Shown: positions 32,606 through 44,135, counted from the stretch's first letter. The stretch: DNA of 64,000 bases from Zygaena filipendulae (GCA_907165275.2 OU015652.1:1937001-2001000); one strand, 5' to 3'. Program-made: numbers and translations. The notes: generated from the sequence alone by a model not told the origin.

Positions 32606-35600
32606 GCTTTATATAATATTAGTATATGTAGATGTTAATGTTAATGATATTATGAGAAAATTGTTAATTTTTTTGTTCTAAAACTAAGCTTTAAAATGAA
32701 GAGAAATAATACTGAGACCATCAAAGTAGGGTTAGCAATTATTTAGTTCCTAAAATGTTCATTTATGTTATACAACATTGTTAACCTGTCTGTGGTCCTA
32801 TTGATAATAAATAAAAAAAAAAAAGAGAAACGGTAGTTATTTAAAAAATGGCGGCACGGCAGAAGCGTGGGAACTGCCAGTCTGTTTTTTTTTTAAATAT
32901 TCATGCTACGTTCTCTACTTACCTACTATGTAGTTCTATGTTACCGAGAATTATTTTTTATTCATTTAAAGCCTATTTTATATATTTTTTATATATACAA
33001 TAAATATATAAATTATATAGTCTGTACATTGAAGTTTTTTAAAAGAAAATAATGCATAGGTTCTTTTTTAATATTTTGTTTTTTATACTTACTAAACTCA
33101 GGCTAAACAGAAATATTTATCATAACATTAATGTTTAACCTGCGGTGATATCCGAATCCGTGACACGAACGATGTTGTCTTGAACTCTTGACCGATATCG
33201 ACCGAAATCGAACTGGCTGAGATTTCTTATCTGAGTGAATCCCTTCACTTGGTTTAACGAAGTAACGTTTTTAAGGAACGAAATTACGTACGCACATTTG
33301 TACATACTTGCCCCATCTACTATTGTCTATGTCTGTGTACGATAGCTACCTACACAAAGGGCGTGGAATTTGTTCACGCATACTTTTTTAATTAGCTGCG
33401 TAACATTGAGATGTATGAAGAAATGTTACTTTGTAAAACTTACCGTGTCCCTTTGATAAGTTAATTAATAAGTACCTACTTAGAAATGTGTGGTCGTTTA
33501 ATTTTATACACGTACCAACGCGTGTATGTTAAACATTTTAATGAGTTTTTTTGAACATATTATTGTGTATTCATAATATTAATTAGGTATGACACGCATA
33601 GTTCTGTAGAATGTGTTTATAAAATAACCTTCATATAGAATACCAATTGTTTTCTGATTAAAAGTTTATAGTTATAAAGAACTACCAATTGGTACTTTTT
33701 TAATAACTTACGTGAATATAACAATGAAAAATGAAAGTTTATATTATTTTACTATTCAACATCAACAACTCTCTGATTAATGCACAAATCTGTGCTAAAA
33801 ATGAGAGAATGGGAACTGCCTTTTGCACAACGCCGTCTGTATAATTTGGTTAGATGTTTTTACAGAGTCCATCGACTTTTATTTTCGTAAATATCGTAAT
33901 ACCTACGATCGATTGGTACAAACCATACTTTCTCATTTTTTTGTCTCCGTTTTCGATTTAAAATACAATTATATACTTATTTCAATTGCTATTTAGAAGT
34001 CTGGGAAGATGTCACGAAATGAAGATTATCTGCCGCCCTTAAAATTGATGTCTCGCTCCGTGCCGCGCTCACTTTCATTGGTTTCATTCGATTGCGAAAT
34101 GTCAGTCGTGATACGATTATCTGAACTCGCGCTGTGCTTTAAAACCTTGGCCGGTGAGTCTTTACGAATTGAGAAAAAAAAAACTTTCCAAAGATATTGG
34201 CAACGAAAGTTTGAATAATAATGGTTTGAATTCCAAAGACGGATCGGATCGCAATTCAAATCTTTATAACGATTCAACATTTGTTTTTAAAAATAATTCT
34301 GAGTTTTTTGTGGGAATCAAAGGCATAGATTCCGTCATTTACTTTTGTTTTCTTAAAAAAAAATACAATCCAATTGTGAGCCTCCACTTTTTTTCAAGTC
34401 GGTTCAAGCAATAGCGGATTCATGTTACTGTTTTAAACTGTAGGTACCTACTGCGATTAAAAAATACATTTACTCGTATTGTAAATTGATTCTACTAAAC
34501 GAATAATTATTTGGGCAAGTTTACTTTAAATAAATGAAAAAAGAAAGAAAAAAGAAAAAGGAAACAGTTATGTAATTCCTCGGATAGAAATAAACTCATT
34601 GGTGACAGTCTGTGTGGTCGTCATAAGACATTAAATTTCTTTTTAAACAATATTTCCGTCGCGTACAGGATCTTTACTTTTAGTTATTATATAATACGAG
34701 TATTTCGTCATTAAATCCAAAAGCTCGCTTCAGATAATGTGCATGGATGGAACAAAAAGTTGCAACAGGAAGTGAATCGCAGGTGCGTTGCGTCTCGAGC
34801 TCCTGTTAGTCGAGACGACTTGTCTCTTGCATTACCTACCTATATCAAAGAGTCTTCCACCATTTCTTGCCGCGTCATTTCAACCTAAATCCGAAATTTC
34901 GACCTTAAAGCTGAAATATATCAGGTCGAAATTGCTGATTTACCGACAAAAAAAATGTCTTTAATCAATTTCGAGTGCATAAATATTTATGTGCAAGTCC
35001 TGTTTGCAATGGAATTCGATTGAAGATTTTTAACACAATTCAGTGATGTTTTTGTTCTGTACGTAGGTATACCTACACATACGTTAACAGCCAGACACAC
35101 CCGGACCGGGCGGCTGCCCTACGGAAAAACAAAGTAATTGCAGCGTTATTAATTTTACAGGAGGAGAAAAAAACCGGAAATCGCTTTATTTAGATAACCT
35201 TATTAGATAACCTATTTAGATAACACACCTTCCATAGTTTAACGATCTTTTTAGCTTTGATTTCTCTGAGACTAAAGCCTTTTCGATGGTTGTGAGTATG
35301 TAGGAACGTCCATTATGCGCGAAAAGTGCGAAAAATACAAAAAAAAACTCATTTTGAAAAAATGTCAGTTGCTTTGTTTTTCGGTAGGGCAGCCGCGGGG
35401 CTTCATGTCAGATATCATCACAAAGTGCCTCGTAGGAAGTAATTGAGTCACGTCTCTTTTTGTATATGGCTTAAAAGCAAAAAAGGAAGGTTCTGTGAGT
35501 AGGTATCTATCGATATGTGTACGTATACTTATATTTGAGAATTTTTCAGTTAAATAAGACGAACGATTTTTATAGAATATGATGACAAAATAATAAAGTA

Positions 35601-36112
35601 TGAAAACTTCATATCAATATACATATTTTAAAATAGAAATATATTGCACATGCTGTCACAAATATAAATACGTCCTGTTCCATTAGTAATTGCCGACCGA
35701 CTGAATGCGAATACCAAACAGACAGACGTTCGATTTTCAAACATGCTGCCAGTAAAAAACTAACCATTTGCCACAGGCCAGCTGCCGCTGAGGCTCGTGC
35801 CGCTGCGCCAGCGCACTGTCAACGTATACAAACGTTCTTTTTTTAAAAAAATGCATTTCATTACCGCTTCACTGACGGTTCTGTGAAAACGTAAGCTAAA
35901 ACACACATCCTTGTATAGTAATACAGATAGAAATCCGTGTGACGGATACCTTCGTTTTTATTCTCCGATGGTAAAAGTTGAAACTTCAACAGGTGCCTAG
36001 CGGAATGAGAATTAATCGATACAGTTTTAACGGTAAAATTAAATAGGGGTTAAAAAAACAAATGGAGTCGAGTTGTTAAGTGGTATTGTGGCAATGTAAA
36101 TTTTATGTTATA
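32606..36112. other. No confirmed gene seen
   Basis: 3.5 kb of mostly AT-rich DNA. The stretch 34009-34153 is open from an ATG and ends in a GTGAGT donor (see findings). (GAAA)-like runs lie at 34539-34564. No repeat termini were recognised. Confidence 0.45.
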
Positions 36113-36180
36113 CTAGCTGCGTTCGCGACTTTGTTCACCCAGTTTTCGATTTTTACGCCAGATAGGTACATACCCCTAAT
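36113..36180 (-). mobile_element. Helitron-like 3' end, divergent subfamily
   Basis: CTAGCTGCGTTCGCGACTTT then GTTCACCC on + resembles the end of a second lepidopteran Helitron type that has a GTTCGCGACTT module instead of CCGCGG. The rest is not recognisable. Confidence 0.4.
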
Positions 36181-36310
36181 TTTTGCAGTCCATTATGACG
36201 TTAGATCTGCACTAAGAAAAACGGAAACAACAAAAATACACTAAAATTGAAACTACATTTGTCCATACGTCCATAAAAGAGGGAAAGTTTATTGGTCTTT
36301 TTGTTTCTAG

Positions 36311-36420
36311 GGGGAACTAATAATAATAATAATAATAAACAAGTTTACTTTGATAATAATCTTAATACTAGTTTAACATTTTTTATAAAGTACATTATAC
36401 TGAACAGATACAAAAAATTC
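36311..36420 (-). mobile_element. LINE 3' tail (ATT)n
   Basis: AATAATAATAATAATAATAA at 36319-36339 precedes UTR-like AT-rich DNA, the same arrangement as at 11013. No coding part was seen. Confidence 0.35.
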
Positions 36421-37058
36421 TTACATTGACTGTAAGCAACAGTGTCCATGAGTTATACAAAATATTTTTTCTCTTGTAAAAATCGGCCCTTAGAAAAAAA
36501 GAGTTTGAGCATTTTAGCTATCTACTCCTTTTCATTGACCTAAATAAATAACTTATATTCTTCCGCAATCCATAGTAATGTTTATGTGATTCTTTCTCTC
36601 TATATGTATAATAGACTTGATCATAGAGGTCACGAAAAATGTAATTATGTTCAGGGGTTATGCTTTCACGACTGGAAACTACTGACGTGCGCTTAAAAAT
36701 ATTGTATTTTCCACCTTTTTACTTTGTTCTTTCATTCGTATACATATGCGACGGATGCTTTAAAGTATAGCAAATCTATAACAGCACTATCCATTTTGCA
36801 GCAGGTCTTTATAAATAGTCCATATTCATTTCCACTAAGTGCATACCACTATTTATAATCACTCTCTCTGCTCGCTTCCCAGAATCGATTGTTTAGTCAC
36901 AGCAACAGCCACGCCAGTGCGTCTACAAATACTTAATGCCCTACATTGTTGGGTGTTATTGTTGTTTATGCAACAATACGTACCTACTTATCATGTGTCA
37001 TTAACATTATCGTCTCACTCAATATACATAACGGTTATTGTATATTTACATGACAAGT
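36421..37058. other. No gene seen
   Basis: AT-rich; an open stretch at 36839-37135 runs into the MITE at 37059 and is not a gene candidate. Confidence 0.5.
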
Positions 37059-37293
37059 GGACGCAGATAAGCAATAACATGTTAACCCACAAAATGAAGT
37101 TATTGATTCAGAACGATTTATTGAGAGTTAGATAACGTTTTTAAATTATGTGTTTACCTTATTACATTGTTTAAATATGTAACTAAATATTGAACATAAA
37201 AAAATTGACACAAAACGGCGCTATAATTTTAAAACTTTAATTTAATCAAAATTTCTCCAGTGTGGGTTAACACACTATTGCTTATCTATGTCC
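37059..37293 (+). mobile_element. MITE family A, copy 1 (4-bp duplication)
   Basis: Inverted ends of about 33 bases start GGACGCAGATAAGCAATAAC on the left and, reversed, GGACATAGATAAGCAATAGT on the right. Both then read GTTAACCCACA. AAGT flanks each side (37055-37058 and 37294-37297). The second full copy at 54137-54372 is flanked by ATAT. A 4-bp duplication excludes Tc1/mariner (2) and PIF/Harbinger (3); the superfamily is not identified. Confidence 0.85.
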
Positions 37294-37366
37294 AAGTAAG
37301 AAGACGGTTCAAATACAAGTGTACTTGTATTTTTAGCTCATTTTATGTGTATGTGTGCTCATTGTA

Positions 37367-37554
37367 CTAGCTGTTCGCCGTGGTTGCACCCGCTATATTT
37401 ACCCGATTCCAGAATAAAACGTACCCTATGTCCTTTCCGGTACCCCTGACAACGTGTTTGCAAAATTCAATGATGATCGGTTGAGCCATTAAAGCATGAA
37501 AGCGTAACAAACAAACAATCAAACTCACTTTCGCATTTATAATATTAGTAAGGA
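37367..37554 (-). mobile_element. Non-autonomous Helitron, full length 188 bp
   Basis: It runs from minus-strand TCCTTACTAATATTATAAAT (at 37554) to ACAGCTAG (37367), between A and T. The GGTTGAGCCATTAAAGCATG and CTGACAACGTG blocks are intact. Confidence 0.85.
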
Positions 37555-37762
37555 TTTATGTAACGACTGGTTTATGATCGATAATAATTGAAAAAGAATC
37601 ATATTTTGCTACTTCTGCAAACTCTATATTTTTAATTCTAGACAAATATGTAATTGAGAATCTTATTAGTAGGTAATAAACATTGTAGAAAAAACACAGT
37701 GAAATATACAATGCAATGACGTCGTTGGCACCATGAAAATTATGTTTCAGATTTATAACCCA

Positions 37763-37952
37763 CTAGCTGTCCCCCGTGGCAATTTCGGAGTTACCGTGGA
37801 TTGATAAAAAATACCCTACGCCAGTCAGAACTACCGTAGCTTCCTACAATCACGTGACAGAATTTTCAAAATCGGTTTATTAGATCCAGAGATTACCCCT
37901 GCAACTTCACAAAGTCACAATACACAAACTCACGAACTTTAGCTCTTTAGAT
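37763..37952 (-). mobile_element. Non-autonomous Helitron
   Basis: CTAG is at 37763, then CTGTCCCCCGTGGC on +. Internally TCAAAATCGGTTTATTAG and ACAAACTCACGAAC; the 5' end is worn near CTCTTTAGATAA. Confidence 0.7.
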
Positions 37953-38030
37953 AAACACAATACTATCACCAAACAGTAAAATATTGTATAGTATATTTCA
38001 TTATAAGTGCGGAAAGCCTGTCATTGCAAA

Positions 38031-38094
38031 GAGTTCCGACAAATGTCTACCCGAGCCAAGGCGCAGCCGAAGGTGAGGGTTGACAGTCGGAACT
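38031..38094. repeat. Hairpin with GTCGGAACT arms
   Basis: AGTTCCGAC (38032-38040) and GTCGGAACT (38086-38094) enclose CGAGCCAAGGCGCAGCCG, itself self-complementary in part. It lies just left of the MITE at 38100. Confidence 0.45.
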
Positions 38095-38099
38095 AGTTG

Positions 38100-38390
38100 T
38101 TTTTAATACAGTTACGAAAAAATTAAGCAATTTAATAAAATATCAAAAACACAACTAACTCAACTAAGTTCCAACTGTGATCAAGAGATGGCGCTAGTCG
38201 TATTAGTAATGCGAAACCTACGTTTCGCAATGCAAAAAGTGTGTCAAAGTCGTGTCGCCATTTTGACAGTTGGCAAAGAGAACGCACGAGTTCGGGAAAG
38301 GTAAACAAAAAGCTCGAGTATGTAATAGCCCACATCCCGAACGCTAAACGTCCCTGCAATACGCCACTTTTTGAGCAACTGTATTAAAAA
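38100..38390. mobile_element. MITE-like element with TTTTTAATACAGTT ends
   Basis: TTTTTAATACAGTT (38100-38113) is repeated inverted at 38377-38390. The interior carries TGCGAAACCTACGTTTCGCA (a small palindrome) and a CCCGAACGCTAAACGTCCC block. The ends are convincing; a target duplication is not clear. Confidence 0.55.
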
Positions 38391-39080
38391 ATATTATTCC
38401 ACTTTTTTGTTATCCGTTTCACTTAATCACACTCGGTGTCCAATCAATAAAGAGCGATGACCGCACTTTTGCCTTTTATTTAGTAGCTTGCCAGCTGTTT
38501 AGTTATTCTAAGTTAGGTCCCGATCTTTACCTAAGAAAATCGCTTTGTAAAATTTAAATCTATTGATTATTATTAAGATAACTTCAGAACACGAATTTAT
38601 AAATCGATGTTACTACCGATGGTGGATGTAATGAAAGTAATAGGCGAGTATCAACGTCACCTGCTTCTAAACACCTGTAAGATTAAACTTTCCAATCAAT
38701 CCTTTAAATAAACATGTGTGAAGCCAGACATGAATGGTAAACGAAGACAATTTACATAATTTCCAGTTATTTTCCAAGTCTGTGAGACAGGTTGACGGTG
38801 GTTTTGCATTGTGGTTGTTGTAATAGCTTTGATCACTGGTGCAACTCAGTGGCGCAAGTGGTGCATAATTATTGCGTTAAAGGTTTTGGCGTGACGCGGC
38901 ATTTTAAAACTTCACAATTATAGTGATGTTTACAAATACCTACCATTTTTAATTGGGCACTTCTGTATAGATAGGCATTTAAATAATCTTAGATAACTGT
39001 TGAATATTAATTAAATCAGCTTGAGACATAAGTAAGTAGGTACATCACCTCAATGTTTGGAACCTACAACAAGAAACATT
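38391..39080. other. No gene seen
   Basis: AT-rich, nothing recognised. Confidence 0.5.
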
Positions 39081-39297
39081 GGCCGACTGGATTGTCGCAG
39101 TATTAGATCAACGTGCCTACCCGCTAACCAAGAGGGTCCGGGTTCGATTCCCTGTCTGGGTGTGTATATAGTATATCTAATTTAATTATATGTATCTAGT
39201 ATATCACGTGTTGCTTGATTTCCACTCCACAAGCTTTGTTTGCAAGTAGACCTGTGCACAAGCACGTAGATCTATGTCTTGTGAAGTGTTATTATTT
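39081..39297 (+). mobile_element. tRNA-derived SINE, family S1, copy 2
   Basis: A diverged A box is followed by GGGTTCGATTCCC and the S1 body (GTGTTGCTTGATTTCCACTC, CACAAGCTTTG, TGTGAAGTGTTATTATT). The A-box region is the least conserved of the three copies. Confidence 0.7.
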
Positions 39298-39481
39298 GCC
39301 CGCGGTTTCACCCGCGGTAATTCCATAGTTCTCGCGGAAATTCCGGGATAAAAAGTACCCTATGTCCTTCTCTGTACACCTGACAACGTGCATGCCAAAT
39401 TTCATCCAAATCCGTTCAGCCGTTTTTGCGTGATTGAGTAACAAACATCCACACTTTCACATTTATAATATTAAGTAGGAT
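39298..39481 (-). mobile_element. Non-autonomous Helitron lacking its CTAG end
   Basis: GCCCGCGGTTTCACCCGCGG on + follows directly on the SINE tail. The CTAGCTGT terminus is missing, so the SINE or a deletion has replaced it. The 5' end TCCTACTTAATATTATAAAT is intact at 39480. Confidence 0.75.
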
Positions 39482-39484
39482 GAC

Positions 39485-39772
39485 CAGCATGTTTTTTTAA
39501 TATCTCGAGTTCCAGATGGAATTTCGAAAAAATCGAAACATGAATATCTAAATTAGACCCTTAGCATTGAACAACAAAAACCGCATTCAATTTGGTGCAG
39601 CAGTTTTTGCGTAGCACGAATACAAACATACAGACAAACAGACAGGCAGACAAAAATTGTAAAAACGGTATTTTTGGCTTCTATATCACTCATAGAGTCG
39701 CCTAAATTTATTTTTTCTTATTTATCTCCCATGTACAGACATCGACCTGATACAATTTTATTATATGTATAG
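39485..39772 (-). mobile_element. Second Helitron-type fragment
   Basis: The minus-strand start TCTATACATATAATAAAATT is followed by TATCAGGTCGATGTCTGTAC, with an internal CTGCCTGTCTGTTTGTCTG run. The 3' module is not present. Confidence 0.5.
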
Positions 39773-40148
39773 ATAATATTATAGTTAAGTAATAAGTTGT
39801 TTTTCTCTGCGGCAGAATCGTTATGTTTTTTGTCTCCATAATCGTCTGAGTCATCAGTAACTTAAAGGTTCAAAGTGATAAGTACAGATCATTGTCATTG
39901 ATCTTGAATAACCGCACGATCTCGTGTGACCGCTTTATCGGACGCGCGTCAAGTGCGCGCGCGCAGCCTTCTACGGCGAGTTGCGTGATCGCGCAGGTCA
40001 CGCACACAGCTCGGCATAAATCCAGGCAAATTCCTTCCAGAGACAAGGATGGACTTACGGCGTTCGTGTCTTGACATTTCTATGCACTACAGTTGCCGTC
40101 CGATTTTATATCCATGCATTTGCGTTACTCTCGCATTTATAATGTAAA
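39773..40148. other. No confirmed gene; GC-rich patch 39905-40060
   Basis: The patch has GGACGCGCGTC, GTGCGCGCGCGCAGCC and GATCGCGCAGGTCACGC in otherwise AT-rich DNA. No splice-bounded open frame was found. It could be regulatory, like the island at 6880. Confidence 0.3.
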
Positions 40149-40327
40149 CTTGCTGTTCCCAACGGTTTCACCGGTGGTAACTGCAAAGTTCCCGCGGGAA
40201 TTCCGTGATATGTCCTTGTCTGTACCTCCTGAAAAGTTGTATGCAAAATTTAATGGTGATCGGTTGAGCCGTTTGGACGTGAACTTGTAACAAACCAACA
40301 AACTCACATCGTATTCACATATTATAA
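40149..40327 (-). mobile_element. Non-autonomous Helitron, head-to-head with the next
   Basis: TTGCTGTTCCCAACGGTTTC on + is the worn 3' end. Internally AATGGTGATCGGTTGAGCCG. The 5' end merges with the next copy at about 40325-40336. Confidence 0.65.
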
Positions 40328-40490
40328 TGTTATAAGAATGCGAATGTGACTCTGTTTTTGTTTATTTGTTACTTTTTCACGCCTCAACCTCTAAGCCGAT
40401 CATCGTGAAATTTTGCATTAAAGCACTTTTTATCCCAGAATCACCGCGGAACCTCCGAAATTAACGTAGTTGAATCCGCCCCGTGAAACA
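40328..40490 (+). mobile_element. Non-autonomous Helitron, head-to-head with the previous
   Basis: It starts ATGTTATAAGAATGCGAATG and continues to CACGCCTCAACC and GTGAAATTTTGCATTAAAGC. The 3' module is worn (TTAACGTAGTTGAATCCGCC). Confidence 0.65.
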
Positions 40491-41118
40491 TGTAGGTTTT
40501 AGGTGTTAAATACCATAAAAGTGCAAGTTGTCATTTAAATGCTTCGTATTGTTGCTTTAAAGTGTGATGTTTATAAAAAACACTACAGATGTGTTTAAAC
40601 TTTAAGTATAATATTGAGAAATGTGTTTACAATTATGAAATGTTATATTAGGTATTGCCTTTATTTATTTATTAATAGTTCATTGCTTCGCCTTGGACTC
40701 TAATCTTTATAAAAGCCCAATTAAGCTGACTTGCAGAGATGCAAGTGAAGATCTAAATAGGGATGTTTTAATTATCCACTTATGCAAATGTATCGATGAT
40801 TGCAGAAGCGGTGCGTGTATTAGATAAACAACTAGTGCATCTAAAGTGCATCGAACCGTGACGATGCCTGCACCGAGTCGGTTCTATCGTGCCCGAGGTT
40901 GGTTCCGTCGATCGCTTAAACACTTGTACTGTTCTGCACTTGCGGTTAAACTCACTATGGAACTATCACTGCGACGGTGTAGTCTTGATACTTGGGTGAG
41001 TTTTGCGCACGGAAGTTTTTTTTTTAAACTTGTTGGGAGCCTAGTCGTTCTTGTTCTTTGGTTTTGATGACTTGCAGTCTAGTAAATGTAGCTACATAGG
41101 TACCTATAGTGTATTAGA
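40491..41118. other. No confirmed gene; exon candidate inside
   Basis: The only gene-like signal is an open ATG stretch at 40864-40995 ending in a GTGAGT donor, discussed under findings. The rest is AT-rich. Confidence 0.4.
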
Positions 41119-41210
41119 TTTTTTTTTTATGTCATAGGGGGCAAACGGGCAAGTGGTACACCTGATGGTAAGTGATTACCGCCGTCCATAGACATCTGCA
41201 ACAAATATGT
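41119..41210 (+). repeat. Interspersed lepidopteran repeat fragment
   Basis: TTTTTTTTATGTCATAGGGG, GCAAACGGGCAAGTGG, ACCTGATGGTAAGTGATTAC and CGCCGTCCATAGACATCTGC form a block that I know as a very common lepidopteran repeat. Its transposon class is uncertain. Confidence 0.5.
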
Positions 41211-42222
41211 GAGTGGTTTAGAAATAATAAAAAAAATGACTTAGGGCTTAAAATGACCAACTATATTTCAAGTTATTATTGTTGGTCAGCATTTACGACC
41301 TAAATAAATATTTTGGGGGTTATTATAGAAAAAGTAATGAGAGTAAGTTGTTACCAGCGTGACATTTTGAAAATTTTTTTGGCAAATGGCACTGTCTAAC
41401 TAGGAAGTACCTACATATAAGTTTGTAGGTGCAAAAAGTGTATTTTTTATTTATTCTCTTGTAGTTTATCGCAAAGATTTTTATAGTTTCGTAAGCCACC
41501 CCGATATTTATGGTTTTCTGCTACTTTAGTTTTTTTGTTGCTCGAAGTATCAAGACTATTTAATTTAGCATTATTCCCCAAGTAGGATATGGTTAACCGC
41601 TAAATTATTTTTACCGACACAGCACTCCTAATCGCGGCTACATTTCCGTCGGTGTTCTTACAGCTTCATTCACATTTATATTATGTTTACGATTATTTTA
41701 ACGGGCTACAGTCGGTTTTTAATTAGGCATATTATACGAGTAGAAGTGCAAGAAATGAAAGCTTAATGCGCTCAACCTTCTTCCTTTTGCTTCTGCCTTT
41801 GACTGTAGTAAAGTTAAGTAAAGATTGTAGTCTACTGAACCGATTTTACCATTAAAATGCTACAGTGTTTCTGAGTGTCATAGGTTGTTTCTTATCCCAG
41901 GAACTACCTGACAAACTTCAGATTAGATGTATTTTCATAATTTGATGTAAGTGCATACTATATTACTGCGCATAACTCCTTACCGTGTTATTAGGCTATA
42001 GGTACGTATTATATGATAAAATTTTAGCACTTTTGATAACCTTGATGCTGTGGCATCACGCACGAACCTCAGTTTATGGACATACAGTTTAAAGGAAGTT
42101 TAAGTGTCTTTATAAATTATTTACGCGTTCCGCGCAATTTCTCGACTTTCAGTGTTTAGGCGTCACGACTCACGAGCCACACGGCGAACGCAAAGTAACA
42201 GCGATCCAACACATTCGTTTAA
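41211..42222. other. No gene seen
   Basis: AT-rich, no open frame or repeat terminus of note. Confidence 0.5.
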
Positions 42223-42434
42223 TCCTTACTAAATTACTAATATTATAATAAATGCGAAAGTAACTGTCCGTCTGTTTGTCTGTTACGCTTTCACGCCTTA
42301 ACGGCTCAACCGATCATCATGAAATTTTGCATACACATTTTCAAGGGTACAGAGAAGGACATAGGGTACTTTTTGTTCCAGAATTCCTGCGGGAACTTCG
42401 AAATTAACGCAGGCGGAACTGCGGGAACAGCTAG
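42223..42434 (+). mobile_element. Non-autonomous Helitron, full length
   Basis: A, TCCTTACTAAATTACTAATA, then ACGCTTTCACGCCTTAACGG and CTCAACCGATCATCATG. It ends GCGGAACTGCGGGAACAG CTAG, followed by T. Confidence 0.85.
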
Positions 42435-42649
42435 TTGCATATATTTTGTTGGTCTGTTATTGCCCGCATGCATAGACTTAAACGTGTTTTTTTTTAAAGA
42501 AATAGATGCTCTATAGGCGGGAATAGGCGTGGATCTAGGATTTCCTCAAGAGTGAATATTTTTTGCGGTTAGTCTCAATTATTTTTTAATAAATTGATTC
42601 TTTAAAATATTAGTTTGTTGTCCATTCTTAAACGTACCTATAGGTTAGC

Positions 42650-43161
42650 CTAAAATTATAAAGTTTGTTTATTTGTTTGTATACTTAACTCAACTCAACT
42701 TTTCATGATCATCATAAAATTTTGCATGCACGTTGTCAGGGGAACATAAAAGGAGATAGGGTAATTTTTAGTTTTACCCCGGAATAGGGATGTTGACTAC
42801 TATTGAAAATCATAATTCTAATTAGTCCGTCAGTTAGAAAATAAAAAAACAATGGACACGTATTTTTTGCTTTTTTAAATAAATTAAAATATACAGAGAT
42901 AAAGCGCATTAAAGTTTAGGGTGAGGGGGTCGTGACGTCACTAACCGCAAAACCGCCATACAAACTGTCAGAATAGTGACGTCACGCGAAATTTCAACTG
43001 AATATATCGCCGTTATTTTTTGATTACGTAAAAAAAGAAAAAATACGTGTCCAATATTTTTTAATAATCTACAAGACGGACTAAAAAATAAAAATTAGTC
43101 AACATGCCCATTCCCCGGGAACTACGAAATTAACGAGAGGGAAACCGTGAAGCTGTTAGTA
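42650..43161 (+). mobile_element. Non-autonomous Helitron split by a MITE
   Basis: The left part (AATTATAAAGTTTGTTTATT to TTTACCCCGGAAT) and the right part (ATTCCCCGGGAACTACG to AAACCGTGAAGCTGTTAG) are one Helitron. It is cut in the GGAATTCC word by the family E element at 42786-43109. Confidence 0.75.
42786..43109 (+). mobile_element. MITE family E, copy 2 (inside a Helitron)
   Basis: The core matches 18620-18948: AGTCCGTCAGTTAGAAAATA, AAAGCGCATTAAAGTTTAGG, ATACGTGTCCAATATTTTTT. The ends differ: GGGATGTTGACTA against TAGTCAACATGCCC. Two perfect TGACGTCA sites lie at 42933 and 42977. AT borders both sides. Confidence 0.8.
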
Positions 43162-43169
43162 AACGAAGA

Positions 43170-43250
43170 AACTTGCTGATCTTGAACCCGCGTCTTCCAC
43201 GATCAGTCAGGTTCGCTAACCACTTGACCAAAAAGATGTAGCTAGTTAAC
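43170..43250 (-). mobile_element. tRNA-like SINE head or tRNA pseudogene
   Basis: The minus strand reads TGGTCAAGTGGTTAGCGAAC (A-box-like) and GACGCGGGTTCAAGATCAGC (B-box-like), spaced as in a tRNA. No intact cloverleaf or 3' body could be drawn. Confidence 0.45.
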
Positions 43251-43421
43251 TTCGTTATTTCAAACATTTTATTTAGAACGGCTGAGTCGTTGCATGGACG
43301 GGTAAACGACACCTCTTCGGTTAATATTTGATGTGTTTTAAATTCTTTAACGGAATCTTGCGCAAACTAGCTATAGGTAGTTGCTTGCACACGCGTGTCG
43401 CACAAAAGCCTCAATTTTTTT

Positions 43422-44018
43422 TTAGGGTTCTGAACTGAGTTTCTTTTTAAGATGAACCTTTATAGGTTAATTTTTGTGGCTATCAAAGAAATGAGAAAAT
43501 TAGAAGCTTATTTATGACATTTTCAGTTTTATAATTTTTTTCAAGTCTAAACATTTTAATGTTGAAACGACTTGTAAATATGTAAATTTAGCAGAAAGAA
43601 CTTTCATAGAATATTTATTTCAAGCTTTGTCAGTATCTATCTGTCTGTTGTTGGAGAAATTGCGTTTTTATTAATTTAAACAGCATAAACACAGCCTCTG
43701 TTAAAAAAAATTGTTGTGTGTCTCATCTTGCTTAAATAAATCTTTCTTTCTTTCTTCGACTAGCGATATTGTCAGTAGAGTGTAGAGGAGTGAAGTGGGT
43801 CGAATCGAAATTTTAACAATACAAATATGCACATTTTTTTGGTCATATTTCCTATCTGAAAAAAAAAAATTACGTTGGTTAAAAATATATTCTGTCAAAG
43901 ACAAATATAATTCTTGTAACAGACATCAGATGACAGACAATGATTACAGATTTAGTAATGCTGCGGAACCCTCCAAGCGCGTACCCATCTCGCACTTGGC
44001 CTGTTTTTTACAGTTAGG
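43422..44018 (+). repeat. Possible interrupted insect repeat (AGGGTTC ... CACTTGGCC)
   Basis: The left part has TTTTTAGGGTTCTGAACTGA and AACCTTTATAGG. The right part has GCGGAACCCTCCAAGCGCG and CATCTCGCACTTGGCC. These resemble the two ends of a common insect repeat with AGGGTTCCG and CTCGCACTTGGCCGG. The middle is interrupted by a LINE tail at 43657-43757. The pairing of the two parts is inferred. Confidence 0.35.
43657..43757 (+). mobile_element. LINE 3' tail with (TTTC)n
   Basis: GCTTAAATAAATCTTTCTTTC then TTTC units, close to the minus-strand tail at 1776-1985 in design. Confidence 0.45.
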
Positions 44019-44135
44019 GCCACAAATATTGACCTTACGCGTCTTAGTTACGAGCTCCTATTGTGTGGAGCCCATGGGTCGAGGATCGTGGCTCTTTGTG
44101 GTGTTAATGTTGGTATATTGCGCGATTATACTATA

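Noticed and set aside
34539..34564. A-rich GAAA run as a LINE tail
   Set aside because: No UTR-like or coding remnant is recognisable on either side, so it is left as simple sequence.
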